From Ramazzottius varieornatus (Eukaryota; Tardigrada; Eutardigrada; Parachela; Ramazzottiidae), in contig BDGG01000002.1 in NCBI GenBank assembly GCA_001949185.1, positions 6,228,772 to 6,292,771 of the forward strand: a DNA stretch of 64,000 nucleotides, read 5' to 3'. A program made the position numbers and the translations under genes. The notes under the pieces were generated by a model. The model worked only from the letters and a program-made list of their open reading frames with translations, was not told where the DNA came from and did not search any database. Each line of letters opens with the position of its first letter. The first letter of the stretch is position 1. Shown one piece after another: positions 1 through 13,669 of this stretch.

Positions 1-3000
1 TGTACGCTTCCATAAGCTCAGTAGACTGTGGAGAGCTTGTTTGCTACATTGTGGGTGCGAATGGTAATCTTTTAGCAATGACATATGCTATTATGACGCA
101 GCTAACTCGATCGAGGGACCCTACTGTGCAACCAGCCAAGAACCGCGGCAGTGGGCCGACGAGGTCGCCATCCGTCGTGCTGCCAACGTTTCCTGTTTTT
201 GGCCATACGGCATGTTCCGTGATGTCCTTCTGACATTCGTTAGTCTGCCAGGGCGTGCCCAAGCATCTTCTAATTTCCCGAAAGACAAAGAAAGATAGTG
301 AGGATATATTCTGGGCGCTTGGAAGGAGGAAAGTGTGCAGACAGCCAAGAAGGCTATTTTTAGATAAATAATCTAGGAAAGGATGCTTCGCGATCTGAGT
401 TGTGTTCTCTTTGGCAATGCACGTCCTTGACTTGCCATGTAGCAAAGCAACATACCGAGAAAATGTCTACATCGCTTAATTCAAGACATGCTGGAAAATA
501 TTCAGTGCAATCTTACTATTCTGGAAAATATCACGACGATTTTTAGCGTGAGTTTGTCTTTTCCATATTTACGGAAGTCACAAAACATAGTGACATGTGA
601 AGTGTGCTTGCGCAACTTGAAAGAATGGCATGATGAGACAAAGAGGGGGAGAATGAGCAATTATCGCCGCAGTGCGCAGCGCAATTTGCCGTAATTCTCG
701 ACGCGATTTTTTACTAGTTGGCCTCAAGGACATAATGATAGTCTGGTGATGAGGGGAAATTAAGTTATTGTGTTTTGGACATTATTAGCTGGCGAGAGTC
801 GTTCAGTCCGGGGATGCTCTGTTAATATTGTCTCCCGCTTCCGTTCTGGTCTATTTACAGTGGCGCAAGCACCAGAGGACACTCCTGGGACTGAATCGAT
901 AATTGTTTCTCTGCTGCCGGCTGAGCTACATTTGGGGCGGATCATGGATGGGTGAATGCATGACCGGCATGCTCTAGGAGGTGGAATTTAGAGAAAAGTG
1001 ATACAAGGAAGGAGCCCATCGGAGTAGTAATTCATGTTTCGAGCGTGCGGCGGCATGTGCAGATGCATACTGCCATCTGCCCAATGCATTGAACGGCTTG
1101 GTCAGCCTCAATTAGCCATTACAACCTACGCGTTGGACTTTAAACGCGAGAGTCGTATATAAAAATATTCAGCGGATACTTGAAAGCCCCGTGAATTACA
1201 CAGCGAAATGTCTTTTAATACGATTGAACATCGATTGATTTATGGCGGTAGGACATGGTCAGTTGTTTTCCGTGTTGCGTTTCATTGACCCGACGGCGAC
1301 AGAGCCTCCCGCAAGATTGCACCGGCCTTGCAGTTGCAAAATGTATGATGAGGGTGCTGGGATACGGAGGAAAGAGAGAAACTTAATCATTTTCCGTTTG
1401 GGTTGCTTTGATAAGCCTGAGCCGAGATTTGCACCGCGCCGCGGCCAAAGGATTTATAAAAGCCGGCAGCGCGTCTTGTTGGTCTGAAGGCTATGAACTG
1501 ATGGGAGATGAAGCATTCCATGGTCAGGCCTTGCGGTAACAAGGCAGATTTAGAAAGTGAAGTCAGGCGATGACTGGATTTCACACAAGGAAGGAGATCG
1601 AAGCTGGTCAGCGATGGATTTTATACAGTCTGTACTGTATTGATGAAGAGATGTGTTGACCATATGTTGTTTCACAATTAGATTGGCGAGTCTGGCCACT
1701 ATCTGGTTTCACTTAGACTTGACTGGGTTGCCTGTTAGTTCGGGCTATTTGGCAGGGCAGATCGCCTTCCTTTCCACGGGACGAAAGGTGGGAAGTGCAG
1801 GAAGATGAGCATTGTGGAATGTCAAGTATCCCGCCTCATAGTCGATCAAATGGCGCAGCGTGATAGCACTGCCGGCTTTGATCAACAGCAGGCTCCGGCT
1901 TCATGTTACTATCTAACGTCCTGTAAATAAGGCGAGTGAGCTTGATAGAACGCGATGGGCGTATTCACTTCCCTCCTTCGTTTTAAAAGGATTACAGTCC
2001 TGTGCACATGCAACGCCAACTTCGCCGGGAAAAGACCATCCATCAAAGAATTAATATCCTTTTGCCGCAATCTCACCAAACAGACGTCAATGGTCTCTCC
2101 ATCACTTTTGCACGTTCTCATCAAGATCATAAAACTAGCTAGTGGTTCTGACCACTGGAAAGGCCGAGCAAAGGAGGCAAACCATTGTAGAGCGAGCACT
2201 TTAACTTGTGACTCACAGTACGGTTCCCCAGTAAAATTTTTAATCGCCCCGGTCAAGTGGCGTGTCTTTTTCAGTACTGTGTTTGCGATATCTGAAAGCT
2301 CGAAGAATCTGATCGTCCATTGAAATCTCGACAGAGGTTCATTCAACCGCGCGGCTCTTCAATGGCTTGTGTGCAAAAAAATCAAGACTGACGAGAATGG
2401 TTACACCAAACAGCGATCTCAAAGTGCGAGATAGTTGAACAAAATCAAACAACGGAAAAAAAATATCAAAAAACCTTTTCGTTATTTCGTTAAGTCCACG
2501 ACAGGGTCAAGCTGAAGTCGACTGAAATGGGGCTATTTGGAAAGACGAGCGGTAATTATTGTTGCACGATATCGACATAATTTATATATATATGACATAC
2601 ATGTGCGTGACAATAATAAAGGGATTCCGTTCTGACAGTTTGTTTTGCATAACGAGACATGATACGCTGCTTGCTCTGCTTGGTCAGACGACTTGCAAGT
2701 GATGAGAAGGGATTGTTTCTCAGTGTTTTATGTTCCAGTTGAGAGATGTTCCGTCACTTTTACTTTGAACCGGCGAAGGAAGGAAGGAGGCTTCAAAGCG
2801 TAGACAAGGATAACGTTTTGGTGCCGCAAACAATCGTCCGATGAGGGTTAGGATTGACAGTTGAAATGTTTGCCCACCGATTACCTCAGGTTTCGTCTTA
2901 GATGTGCTTTCTGACTGAAGAGCTTGCGGATTGTAAAGTGTGCCATGTTATGCGATGTGTTAAAAGTGGATAATGTTAGTGGGTACAGTATCGTCTTGCA

Positions 3001-3713
3001 AAGTTGCGAGCTAGGGCGGACATCACGCGCCGACCATGCAAGCATCGAATCCGCCAAATAGTCGAAGGCGTCTCAATTTATCAAGTTTATTGCAAGAAGG
3101 TGCTGCGGCTGTTGAGATGAGCACCCGGCTTTGGAGACTCTGTAAACGTGCAAGCGCCAGTCATGTTCTACGTGATGTTAGTCACTTTCCTCAAAAGAAA
3201 TACATCCATTTTTAATGCTAATATCTCTTCAAAGTATTCGTAAACGATAACGACACGAGAAGCGATTAAGACAAGTTGAGTCGATGCGCAAAATTATTCT
3301 CCCATCCAACACAAATGGCACTTCAGAATGACCAGGCCGACGATGGAAGATATTAAAGCTCTACTTTCTGCTCCAGTTCTTCGTTCTTATCGCTTCGGAC
3401 ATTTGTACCATGTGTAAAGCTCTCAACGTGGGTCGTCGATGAAAACAGAGTTCTAAATACTAATCTAGACCTGTTGACAGAATGAGGAAGTACCTCAAAA
3501 TTAGTGTGCCTATGAATAATCGAAGTGTGTAGACGATATTCACAGCAGTGAGTCAATCATGAGGGTCATTTGACTCGTTCCAAAAGGGTCAAATATTCAA
3601 AAGGGAACTATTTGTGGTTGATGAGTCATATTTGAATATGGTGGTACCATCAGCATCGATTTGGATGCTAATTTGATTAAACTGAATGCATTGCTAATTG
3701 AGTTTCTTTACAG
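1..3713. other. Non-coding stretch upstream of the first recognised dystroglycan exon
   Basis: No exon could be recognised on either strand. The open frames here are short, overlap each other on both strands (the longest are near 1909-2346) and resemble no family known to me. A short TA-rich run lies near 2580. Because the dystroglycan exon at 3714 begins with a splice acceptor in the middle of a domain, at least the 3' part of this stretch is an intron of that gene. The 5' part may be intron or intergenic. The exon for the signal peptide and the start of the N-terminal domain was not found and may lie outside the window. Confidence 0.6.
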
Positions 3714-6406
3714 GTCACAGAAGCCGATAAAGGCTCTCTTCCCGGGTGGCTGACTTTCGATTCAAAGAACCGGCAGTTTGTTGGTCTACCATACCAAGCC
3801 AAAGATGTGGGTGCCCATTACATTGCGGTAACAGTATTTGGTCACAACGGTGCCTCGGTCGAAGATGTCTTCACGTTGATCGTCACCGAGGCTGACCCCA
3901 AAGCTCCTTGCTCATCTGAAGCTGCTCAAACCATCCTGACACTCCTTCTGGACATTGACTGGTCAACTTACAAGCAAGCCCAGCAAATCGAATTACTAGG
4001 TAATCAGAATTTTTTGAAAATCATGAACATGGTACGTTTAAATAAAACCAAAAGTCCAGCCCGTCAAATCGGGCGCGGTCCCACCTTGGTTTCTACTCGG
4101 ACATACCATTGTCGAACGAAAGGGCGAATTTTTTTCTACGCTGTGGGAACTGTTCTGTTGTTGACCAACTGAAATGAACCATAACAGTAACATATTCTGT
4201 TCATTAGGTAAATTCAGTAACTACATGGACATTCAAGTGGCGGACTTTAAAGTGTCGCCGATGGTCGGAAGTGGTGCGACCAGTCTTTTCGACTCGGCAG
4301 CCCTGATTGCAGGACCAGGCAATGTCAAGGAGGTCAAGTACCCTGGAATCAAGCTGTCTTCAGTAGTCGGATGTGATGGAAATTTGGATGGCAGCCGGAA
4401 TAAGGAACTGACCAAGTTTGTGGAAGAAGCGGCCCGCGATGGATCCATGGCGTCCTTCACAGGGGCCGACGTTACCGGCTGGACATTGACCACTTCTCGA
4501 CCGGTCATCCAGCCTCGCCATCGACGACAGAATTTCCTCAACACCCCGGAGCCCAGTCCGATTATTCCAACGATGGTGGTGCAGCCGGGAGGCTATAATC
4601 AGGCCACACCGCATCTGCCAACGGCTGGAACATATCCGCAGCACCCTGATGATACATCGGTCACACATGGCGGTGATGGTGAAATTGTCCATGGCATTCG
4701 CCCAACTGGGACTTATGGCCGAACTACCGCACCCACAGCTGCTGTGGATCAGTCTGGGGCGACACCTGAGTTGCCGGTCACTCCACCACCACCGACACCT
4801 CCACCCAGTCCTTTCGACAGATCGTCCAAGAGACCGCATGATATCAGTATTATGGAAAGCAAACCACCCAGGCCTGGGAAACCGATTGCCGGTGGGATGC
4901 CTATCGTTGCTGTGGCTGGAGACTACTTTACTTACGAGGTGCGACTTTTTGGTCATTTTGATTATTTTAGAATATTTTTTGACACCGTGCATTGGCCCAG
5001 CTATTAATGTTAAACAGTCTTACCATGATTTCATTCGTATCTATAGATTCCGACAGATGCTTACGAGGATGTTGATAGCTCAAACGTTAAAGTGAGTCTG
5101 TTGGAGCAAGATGACAAGAATGGCTGGATCCGACTGGACAAGAAAGAGAATGGCGGTCATGTTCTCACCGGTCTTCCCTTAGCCGACGTTGCAGGTCCCC
5201 GAGAGTACCATCTGGACGTTACTGATGGTTCGAGCAGCATTCAGATTCCTTTCAAGATTGACGTCAATGCCAAGGACGACAGCAAGTCTGAGTAAGTTAC
5301 AAGTCATCGTTAATCCGATCCGGAATGTTGTTTTTGTAGCTTTTGATCAAACTCATATGCCCTCTCCTTACAGCTACAACCATGAGGTTGAAGCCATGTT
5401 GAACGAGCCGTTCGATCAGTTCAACCTCAACCGACGTCTGTCCTTTGTGGATACCCTGAGGACCTACTACGGGGACGCCAAGCCCAACAATATTATTCTA
5501 AGATCCATCAAGGCCGGCTCGACGCACGTGGTGTGGACCAACGACACGCTCACAGGGAGTCAGTGCGACGACCCTGCGCTAACGTCTGTTACCAGGAAAA
5601 TCCAGAACGAAGACGGTTCGGTCAACGAAGACTTTAGGAACAGGTTCGCCGCATCGGGCTTCAAGGTCGACAAAGTCTCTGTCCGGAAAATAGGTACGCC
5701 AACAAAATCTGACAGATCGAAGAGTATCGATCGAAAGAGTACTCCCTCTTTACCGGTCCAGATTTCTCAATTGGTTGCAGGACCCTGTGCCGAGAACGCC
5801 AAGCAAGAAGCTCCAAGTGACATCGTCATGTCCATGGTCATACCTATCGTGATCGTAGCAGCTCTGTTACTGGTCGCTTGTTGCGTTGGATGTTACCTGT
5901 ACCGAAAGAGAAGACGAGTAAGTCGAATTCCATTCAGTGTAGTGCATGACTGAAGGAGCTGGAAATTATTTGCAACCCGGAAGTCGAAGTTTCTCCCCGC
6001 ATATAAGGACTGGCTTTTAACTTATGTTAGCGGTATTGGTACTAACGGCTGCATGTTTGTGTTTGTACAGGGAAAGATGTCCACCGAAAGTGAACAAATC
6101 TTTACGGGTAAAAACAAACCCGTCATACTTCCAGGAGAGATCAACGACAACTATCCAAAAGGAAACAACGGTGCTAGTAAAAAACCGACCGTGATCGCCG
6201 ACGAGCGGCCACCAGTCCCACCACCCGTCTATCCTGGTCGTAGTCCACCCAACACCCGTAGTCAAGCTGCAGCCAACTTTAACCACCATAACGACCAAGA
6301 TGGACCCAGAGAAAACCATCCTTTGCTTACGATGGCTCCAGCCGGAGACAACCGACATCCCCCTAAACTACAGCTTGTTTCACCGTCCTCGAGAGACAAC
6401 CAGTAG
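3714..6406 (+). CDS. DAG1: Dystroglycan, 3' part of the gene (5' exons missing)
   Basis: Dystroglycan links extracellular matrix laminin to dystrophin and actin at the plasma membrane. Exons read: 3714-3999, 4208-4938, 5047-5291, 5374-5693, 5781-5917 and 6071-6406, with phases that join in frame; 5694-5780 is 87 bp, stop-free and might be retained. The first exon is a cadherin-like (CADG) segment with LPGWLTFDSKNRQF. Exon 2 carries the rest of the alpha N-terminal region, a furin-like RHRR site near 4523 and a Pro/Thr-rich mucin-like stretch. A second CADG domain and the SEA-like alpha/beta maturation region follow, including an Ala-Gly-Ser before HVVWTND that matches the known Gly-Ser cleavage point. 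A single transmembrane segment lies near 5821-5895, followed by a basic stop (RKRRR). The cytoplasmic tail has PPPVYPG, a PPxY motif for dystrophin WW binding, and KPVILPGEI. The tail ends in SSRDNQ, without the extreme C-terminal PPPY of vertebrates. Confidence 0.93.
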
Positions 6407-6847
6407 TTGAGATGAAGAACCCCCAGAACTTCGTTTATATTCACATTGCTTTGTTTTGTACTTGTTCGTTTGTTTCTTATTACGTTTGCGCCGATATCCA
6501 ACGTGATAGGAAGGATATGGACTACAGCTGGCATTTAGGTAGCTTTCATCTTACGCTTATTTCACTTCACTTTGGTACATACTTTGGTACGATGGACTCT
6601 TATTGTTTTACATTTTAACTATGACGGTTGTTTGTTGAGGGATTTATATTCATTGTAGTGTTGTGTTATAGTCCACTTTCACCTATTTTGATATCTAGTG
6701 CAAACCGTTTTTTGGCAGTTTCATCTGATTGCAAAGCAACTACTGCAGTAAAATCTGGCACTCAAGAAAATCCAGTCGTAGAAGTTACGAAATATGAAAC
6801 TTCAAGCAAATGTATGTAACTCACTTGGAAAAGGAGCTCTGAGGCCT
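6407..6847. other. Convergent 3' region between dystroglycan and BUD13
   Basis: About 440 bp separate the two stop codons of convergently transcribed genes. It should hold both 3' UTRs. Short open frames here look like chance. No clear AATAAA for either gene was noticed. Confidence 0.5.
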
Positions 6848-8539
6848 TCACATGTCTTCCGTGCTCCACTTGTATGCTTGTTCATTAGTGGCAGTCTTGT
6901 TCGAAATTCGGTTGAACCGAGTCTTCTCGAATCCATTCGACCGGTCAAGGCCATCCCATCGATATCCCGGAAGTATTCCATAACGGTTTGGAGGAGGTGG
7001 CGGACCGTTGTACTTGGGACGCTCCACTGCAACGAACCACATTATTAGCATAAGCCTTACATACAGTAGTACCACATGAAGTAAATACAGTTACTGACTC
7101 ACCTTTGGTGGTAGCGGAAGCACTTCCTTTCTTCTTCGACAGGTATTCCAACATGGGGTCTCCGATCCTGTCCTGTGCTTTCAGCAAGGCATCCCGGTCA
7201 GCATCGTCCACGTATCGAGCTAGAGGCTTATCCATTTCATGAAGAGCATCTTCACGCCCTTGTTCTCTCTCTTTTGCTTGGGCCAACCTGCAAACATGTG
7301 CTGTGTGATGCATTGATATTTAGTGCAAAGGAAGCTTCTTCTCGACCTACCCTTTCCCCCATTTGTCGTATCTTTCGTTATGTTTCCTTTCGCGTTCGGC
7401 TTTTTCGGCTTCTGCAGCTCGTTCCGCCTCGACATCCCGTTTCTTTCCTGTCTTTCTATCACGGTATATGGTCTCAGCACCACGGCCACTGATGTCTGCA
7501 TCCATCTTCTTGAACATCTCATCTTCGCGCTGCCTTCTTTGGTCCATCTCTTCGCGTAGTGTCCGAGCATTCTGAATACCCGCAGACATACCTGAAAGAG
7601 TTTTTGTAGGGAGACCTCTGCGTTCTTCTGTGCGTGAAGATCGATCATCGTGACGAACGGACTGCCCACGTGGAGGTGAAAGATCCTCGGAGTCATCCCT
7701 TCGCCTTCTTCCGTCTTCGGAACCTGCATATTAATGCGTATGAATCGCAGCAACACCCAGTCCTGGAAATCCGCGGAAGTATAGAAGGCAAACAGAGCAC
7801 ATTACTTACGAGTATTTGACTTTGAGTCACGACGAGACCCAAAAGGTCTAATTTCATCAGCTCTGCTGGAGCTTTCAGCAGGACGACTGAATCTGGCAGG
7901 GGACAAATCCGAGTCTGGCGAATCTCGTTGTGTTCTGCTTGTCCTAGGTGCGTTCATTTTTCTCTTAGTAGAAGTATCACGATCAGACGATAAGTCTGAA
8001 TCCTCAGCTTTACCATTCTGTTGTCTTGTAGTTTTAGGCTCGTTACGTCGAGGAAGCGAAATGTCGGAGTCCGGACTTTCCTGCCTTCTTCTCGACTGTT
8101 TCTGTCGGGGTGGTGAGATATCCGAGTCGGGGCTTTCACGCTTTATCTTCAAATGGCTTCTGTCACCATTCCGTTCCGCAGAAGAGGGATTTTGGGCGAT
8201 GGATTTCCACTTGGTGCTATCTGACATGCCTTTTGGAATAGTCTCATCGTTGATCTCCGCGATCGTAGGTGCTAGTTCTTCGTCATCGTGGTCAGCAGGT
8301 TTTCTGGACTTACCACTTAAAGCAACGTCTGTATCAATAACTGTGATCCTGAAAAGCAATACAGTTCTTATGAGCAGAGCATGTTGCTTAGAATTCAACA
8401 TCAGCATTCAGCAAATGATTTACCCTTTTCCAGAAAGTTTCATCTTCTTTTTCTTCTTCTTCCGTTGATCCCCTGCGTCCTTCCCATCCGACATGTACCG
8501 CTTCAAATAACTGAGCTTGTTGACAGCGCCAGTAGCCAT
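6848..8539 (-). CDS. BUD13: BUD13 homologue, RES-complex pre-mRNA splicing factor
   Basis: BUD13 is a subunit of the RES (retention and splicing) complex of the activated spliceosome. Five exons read on the minus strand: 8424-8539, 7810-8348, 7351-7723, 7103-7287 and 6848-7026, all joining in phase. The start was chosen at 8539 because the first residues (KLSYLKRYMSDGKD) match the family N-terminus, which typically has a YLKRYL-type motif. The middle is low complexity with at least five SPDSDIS/SPDSDLS-type Arg/Ser repeats, the usual BUD13 array. The conserved C-terminal domain includes REEMDQRRQREDEMFKKMD, then RPKYNGPPPPPNRYGILPGY and RWDGLDRSNGFE, and ends with YKWSTEDM, the diagnostic end of the family. 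It is complete, shows no break, and is convergent with dystroglycan. Confidence 0.95.
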
Positions 8540-9356
8540 CCTAAACGAAGTTACAGAACGAGAATTCTGACCCAAATGATCTGAAAAGTGAGGGAGAACA
8601 AGGAAAACAAAATCGGATCACGTGAAAATCGGACAATTCCGAATTTCCAATCCCAAGTTCAGTAACGCGATTGCGAATACAAGTATACTCGAACGACGTA
8701 TGAGTTGATTTAGTCATCTTGATTGCATGTCTGCGGAAGAACAGCTTGCCCGCCTTCCCGGTTCGTGGTGCCCACGGTGGCCACGACTCATGAACTCCTA
8801 AGGTTTATCGCTTTGGCTTCGCTCCGGGAAGATTCTATACCAGAAATGTATCAAAGATACACAGATACCTAGAAGCATCACACACCTGCCGATCGTCTGA
8901 TTATTGGTCCACAACCAAGGCGACATAAGCATCCATGTTTTTCAGCGAGGCGTTGGTAACATCCGAAGGGAACTCCGCGAACGACCCTGACTGATACTGT
9001 AGTACTTCAAACGAGCACGTTGGAACACCTGGCAAAATTTCGCATTTATACTTCGCTGGCGCGCATAATACATGAGCAAATATACCAGTAGAGTCCGCCG
9101 AACCCGTGATCCTGCACGGTCCGGGTCTCGAATCACGGACCCGTGTTAACTCTGTTTCTTTTTACAGGAATGACCGAAACGACATTCTGAGGTATATGAT
9201 CATTATAGGCTTCAGGCTAGTCGCTCGCATGCCGAACCAGTTAAGACTTAAATAGAAGAACTTTGTACAGTAAAAAAATAAAATCAGATCACTCGCGATC
9301 TTTGATTTGCAAAAAGGAAGATTTTATTGGGAAAACGTCAAAAAGAATGAAAACCA
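8540..9356. other. Spacer between BUD13 start and PALS1 end
   Basis: This stretch should contain the BUD13 promoter and 5' UTR and the downstream flank of PALS1. TTTATT at 9323-9328 is the reverse complement of AATAAA and lies about 30 bp downstream of the PALS1 stop, so it is a likely PALS1 polyadenylation signal. No coding exon was recognised. Confidence 0.5.
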
Positions 9357-12300
9357 TCAACGAATCCATTCTGCTGGTACCCATTGAGCTTCTCTTTCTA
9401 ATCGGTTTATCTCGCTTAAAAGATAAGAAAAGGTCGAACCCTCGTCGGTGTTCTCTATCACCAGATCGATGAAATGTCCATACGTTTCCTCGATTTCGTT
9501 CGCGTCCTCTATTATCCGTCTGGCCGTCAGTTCCTGCAATTAGGATAGTCGTCCAGATCAAATATACAGAACACATTACCGTACAGCATGAAAACCTACA
9601 TCAGCCGGGACGCCCATCCTCATTCTGTTGTGCTGCAGCATATCCAAAGGAGGAGGCACTATCAGCACCACAAAGGGCTTGAAATTGGAAGCACGAAGAA
9701 TGGCTACTGCAGATGGTTCGACAACCAGCAAACAAACTTTGCCCGTCGATATTACATCGTTTACGGCAGGAATGCTTGTTCCATATGTGTGTCTTTCGAA
9801 CACACCAAACTCAACAAACTGATGCTGTATAACCATTCCATCGAACTGGTGTTTGGTCACAAAGTGATACTCGTGATTGTGCACATCGCCAGGTTTGGCT
9901 GGACGAGTGGTGTGCGATATCGGCTTGGCGAACCGGTCGGGATCAGAAACTATTAGCTTCTCCAAGAGCTCCTTACGACCCATATGCGCAGGTCCCAGGA
10001 GAACGATGGGCCGCCTCTGCCCAGGCTTCGGGTAGAAGAGCGCTACTTCCTCGTACCAAGGAACCTCACCAACGCCCAGATCTAAACAAACGAAGAATAT
10101 CATGAGTAAAGCCAGTAAACCTTGTGCATATCTTCCAAAGCCGGGAAAATAATTGTTTACCTAGAGGTGAGCCATTTATCACAGGTCTTCTCTTCTTAGA
10201 CTTGTCCAGCTTCTTTCCACTGAATCGATTACTGGAAACAGTGTCTTTCTTGCCGCGACCCGCACGGGCATTCTTGAAGCTGTCCTCTCTCATTAGGTAG
10301 TCATGTCGTCTTTGTTGCTACACGGAAGAAGATACAGTGATTACTGACTGAAGCGCATGTATGAATGGGGTAAGTTGCTTACGTGGTCTGTACTCGGAAT
10401 GAGTCCAGCGAGAACCGAGCCGACTTCTTCCCCGTCGCGGTTGGCTTGCCACCAGCATTTGTCGTCTCTATTTAAGATATGCAGAATATCTCGTTTGCGG
10501 AAAGACAAGCCCAGTTTCTCGCAAGGGCACTGCAAGGCTTCGACATAGGGGTCGTTCTCCGGGTCGTAATCAAAATTGGCTCGCACATGCAGGGCGTAAT
10601 CTCGGCGTGGCGGCATATCAAGCGAATGTTGGCCCGGCAATATCATGAACGTCAAAGTACCGACCATCCGTGCCTATGAATATGGAACCGCTTATAAATT
10701 ATAATCAGCCGACAATATAATTTCTAATTAAATAAATTTACAACGAAGCTCTAGCGTGGTTCTTGGGCGTGTTTCAGTCGAGCAATCCCCCTCCCCCCTC
10801 CCCGTGTCCTACCAACTTTTCTTTTTTCCCGATTTCATTAGTTGACAAGGTTGCTCAGTCTACTTAAAAGCGAGGTCAATAAAAATCTCGTCTTTTTTCT
10901 TTTAGGCAGATCGCAACTGGCTTGAGACATCTGTGGGGACAATGCATCTGACAGATGTCAATTTTGTTGAAGTTTATTGAAACAACCAAACAGGCCCCAG
11001 CATGGCTTTAATCAGAGACACTTGCTGCGGAAAGTTGGAGCGTTTGCAACTAACACACAGCGCAATTGCCAATATCAACACAGCAGCACGCTCAAGCCCC
11101 AGTGCCGTATGCTTTAATGACATGACGGTCACGTACTCACCAAGAGTTCAGAAACTTCGTCGAGCGACCTGCCTCGTAGTTCAATGCTGTTGACTTCCAG
11201 CAACTCGTCGCCCTCGTGAAGTAGTCCTACAAAGACACACACATGCATCATCAAGCTCCCTCAGCGAGTCCTTCTAGCCACTCTACATGGAAAAACAAGC
11301 ACTTACCACTCTTTTGGGCTGCTCCACCATGGACGATCCTGGCTATAATGACCGAACCATTTGCCTCATCAATCCTTATTGTCGCTCCCAAGAACGTGTC
11401 AGCATTCTTCTCGATCCGGACGATCCTAGGCATATCGAGCCCATTATATTGTAGTTGCATAGGCGGGTAGGCACCACTGGCGCTATTATCAGGCATCGAT
11501 TGAGCCTGACTGACAGCTTCTCCAACCGCCACTGTCGCAGCGTTGCTGTTGAAGCTCGAATTGCCATCAAGCAAGCTGTTGATGTTGCCTCGACTGAGCA
11601 TAAGTTTCGTCTCGTTGGTTTCATCTGCAAAACCAACATCATTATCATGAGATCGAATATCTTCCGAAAATCGAACACGGATGCCGATAGACAAAAATGC
11701 ATCAACCTGTCACAGACCAGCCTACATGCGGCTGATACGAACAGACGTGCAAATGTATGCAGATACTTGACAGACCGAATTTAGCCCTGTGCCAACTCTC
11801 CAGTTTGAACAAAAACAAAGACAAAACAACGTAAGTTCTGAAAAACACCAAATCGAAAAAGTATAATAAATCAAGCGGAGGAAAACAGTTTTTGAACAAG
11901 ATTAAAATACCTGAGTAATTCATTCTTTTTCCCTGTAGACACATTTGAATGAAAAGAAAGAATAGACAGAAGAAGATACATACCTTTGCTTTGCGGGTTG
12001 ACGTGATTCAACTGCGCCAGCTTGATAGTTTCCTTGGCTAGCTCATCATGAGCCAGTATGAATTGTTTGAATTCCGGCGTTGATAGAATGGCTCGAAGCT
12101 CCTGAACTTCTTGACTAGCGGGAGAGTGCGGCAAGAGTTTGAGCACATTGTTGGTTAGTGAGTCTGCGTCAGCGGAAACCGGTTCCGTTATTTGCAGTTG
12201 CCGTCTCTCAATCAAGTTATGCAGGTCGGCTGCATTATGGAAGGCCCGACTATTAAAGAGCGATTCAATAAAGCTCAGCTCCTCTGTGAATTCACTGTTA

Positions 12301-13669
12301 TCACGCTTCAGCACGGCCGAGATATGCTCCAGTGCTCTCTTCATTGATTGCGCATCAGGCACTACATGCAACCAAAGACCATTCCCGTCAGATAACAGTA
12401 AGTTAACTGGGAAATAATGAGGAAAGAACCGAAGCGTAAAAACCGTTAGCCTACCCTCAAACATCTCGATCCCAGATGGGTCGCCAACCGTAGATACAGA
12501 ATCATCCCGCATAAACTGCTCATCTTCAAAGGCATCGTTGTAGAATCCGGGCGGCTGTGCCATCCTTGAACTCTTCTCCAGAGCCTTTAGTCGCTTCGAG
12601 TTCCTTAAAGACGTCCTGAAAAACAGACAGAAAATTAGGGGAAAAAACACTGATGAGAACATCCACCTCACTCTTTGAGCAGAAATACTCGAAACTTCAC
12701 CCCACCGGAAGTGGACATTTCTAAATATGCTCAAAAAAGCAAGAGGCAAACAAGCGAAATTTTTCTAACGATGTTTAGGTTCAAAATCCGCGACCTTACG
12801 AGGACGTCGGACTTAAGGATGTTCGGAAAAGTGAAACCATATATACAACTCTTACCGTAAAAACTCGTCGCGTTTGATCCGTTGTTCGTCCTCTTCTCTC
12901 CGGCGAACTGCTGCAGCATGATGTCGCTTGATTTTTTCTGCTTCTAGCATGGCGGGAGAAGGGAGGGCCATATCTACGGCGTTGATCGGATAGCGTAAGG
13001 GACCACGTACAGCGCCCAAGAACTGGTCGGGAACATCGACGGCCATCTCTCGATGATGTGCAGCGTTGCTGCTGTTGTAATGAATCTGTGTGCCCATGTC
13101 ACAGGCCGAGTCCGCTGACTGCAGTGAAGAGGAAATGCGGGAATTCTCCTCCGAAGCCAGAGGGAAGGGAGCGGAGAAGCAGGGAGGAAGAGCAGGTCTC
13201 GTCGAGACGGAGTCAAAAGAGGAGGGAATGTCGAAATATAATCCCTCGTGGCCTTTTGACAACTGCAAACACGTATCAATGTTGCGCAGTGTGCGCTGTA
13301 GCAAGTCTTCCACAGAGAGATGGTGTTGATGTGCGGATATCGGGCGAATGAAGTCAACTTCCGGTGAGGGTGAAGGAGAAGAGGAATGAGCAGAGTCGGG
13401 CGTCGAAGGCTTACTCAGACAAATTCCCACATTCAACGTCGCGGCTGGAATATCTATCTGGTCATTATCCGGTTGCTGCTGTTCTGGTTGAAGGTTGGCT
13501 TCAGGAGCTTCAGGAGAAATGACATCGTTGTTGTCGACCAAACTGGCCATATCGGTGGGAGAGACAATGGCGCCATTCTTGGTGGGGATAAAGTCGGTGC
13601 GTGGATGAACTTGATCGTCCGACGAAACAATGTAAGCGTTTTGGATGCAATAACTGGGGAACTCGTCAA
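9357..13669 (-). CDS. MPP5: PALS1/MPP5 (Stardust) membrane-associated guanylate kinase
   Basis: PALS1 is the Crumbs-complex scaffold that links Crumbs, PATJ and PAR6 at apical membranes. Exons read: 12856-13669, 12455-12615, 11984-12361, 11307-11624, 11141-11226, 10383-10673, 10161-10317, 9600-10081 and 9357-9533. Domain order is complete: an N-terminal PAR6-binding ECR1-like motif [11 protein letters not shown] (near 13040); two L27 domains (12000-12360); PDZ (near 11430-11150, LGATIRIDE to [13 protein letters not shown]); SH3 ([14 protein letters not shown] to [12 protein letters not shown]); basic HOOK linker (10161-10317); and guanylate kinase ([30 protein letters not shown]). It ends in [10 protein letters not shown], the usual end of the family. 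The GUK loop GPAHMG is degenerate, as expected for a non-catalytic MAGUK. The frame stays open from the ATG at 13550 back to a splice acceptor at 13670, so a further 5' coding exon is likely. Confidence 0.93.

Noticed and set aside
1909-2346. Overlapping open frames on both strands (145 and 122 codons)
   Set aside because: Both strands are open over the same bases, neither matches any family, and no splice or start context supports them. This looks like chance in a stop-poor stretch.
4233-4992. Long minus-strand open frames opposite dystroglycan
   Set aside because: They are antisense shadows of the well-supported dystroglycan exon, with codon patterns imposed by the sense strand.
5694-5780. 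Dystroglycan segment read as coding
   Set aside because: It is stop-free and in frame, but has a G|GTACGC donor and TTGCAG acceptor and no counterpart in other dystroglycans, so an 87-bp intron is more likely. Not fully excluded.
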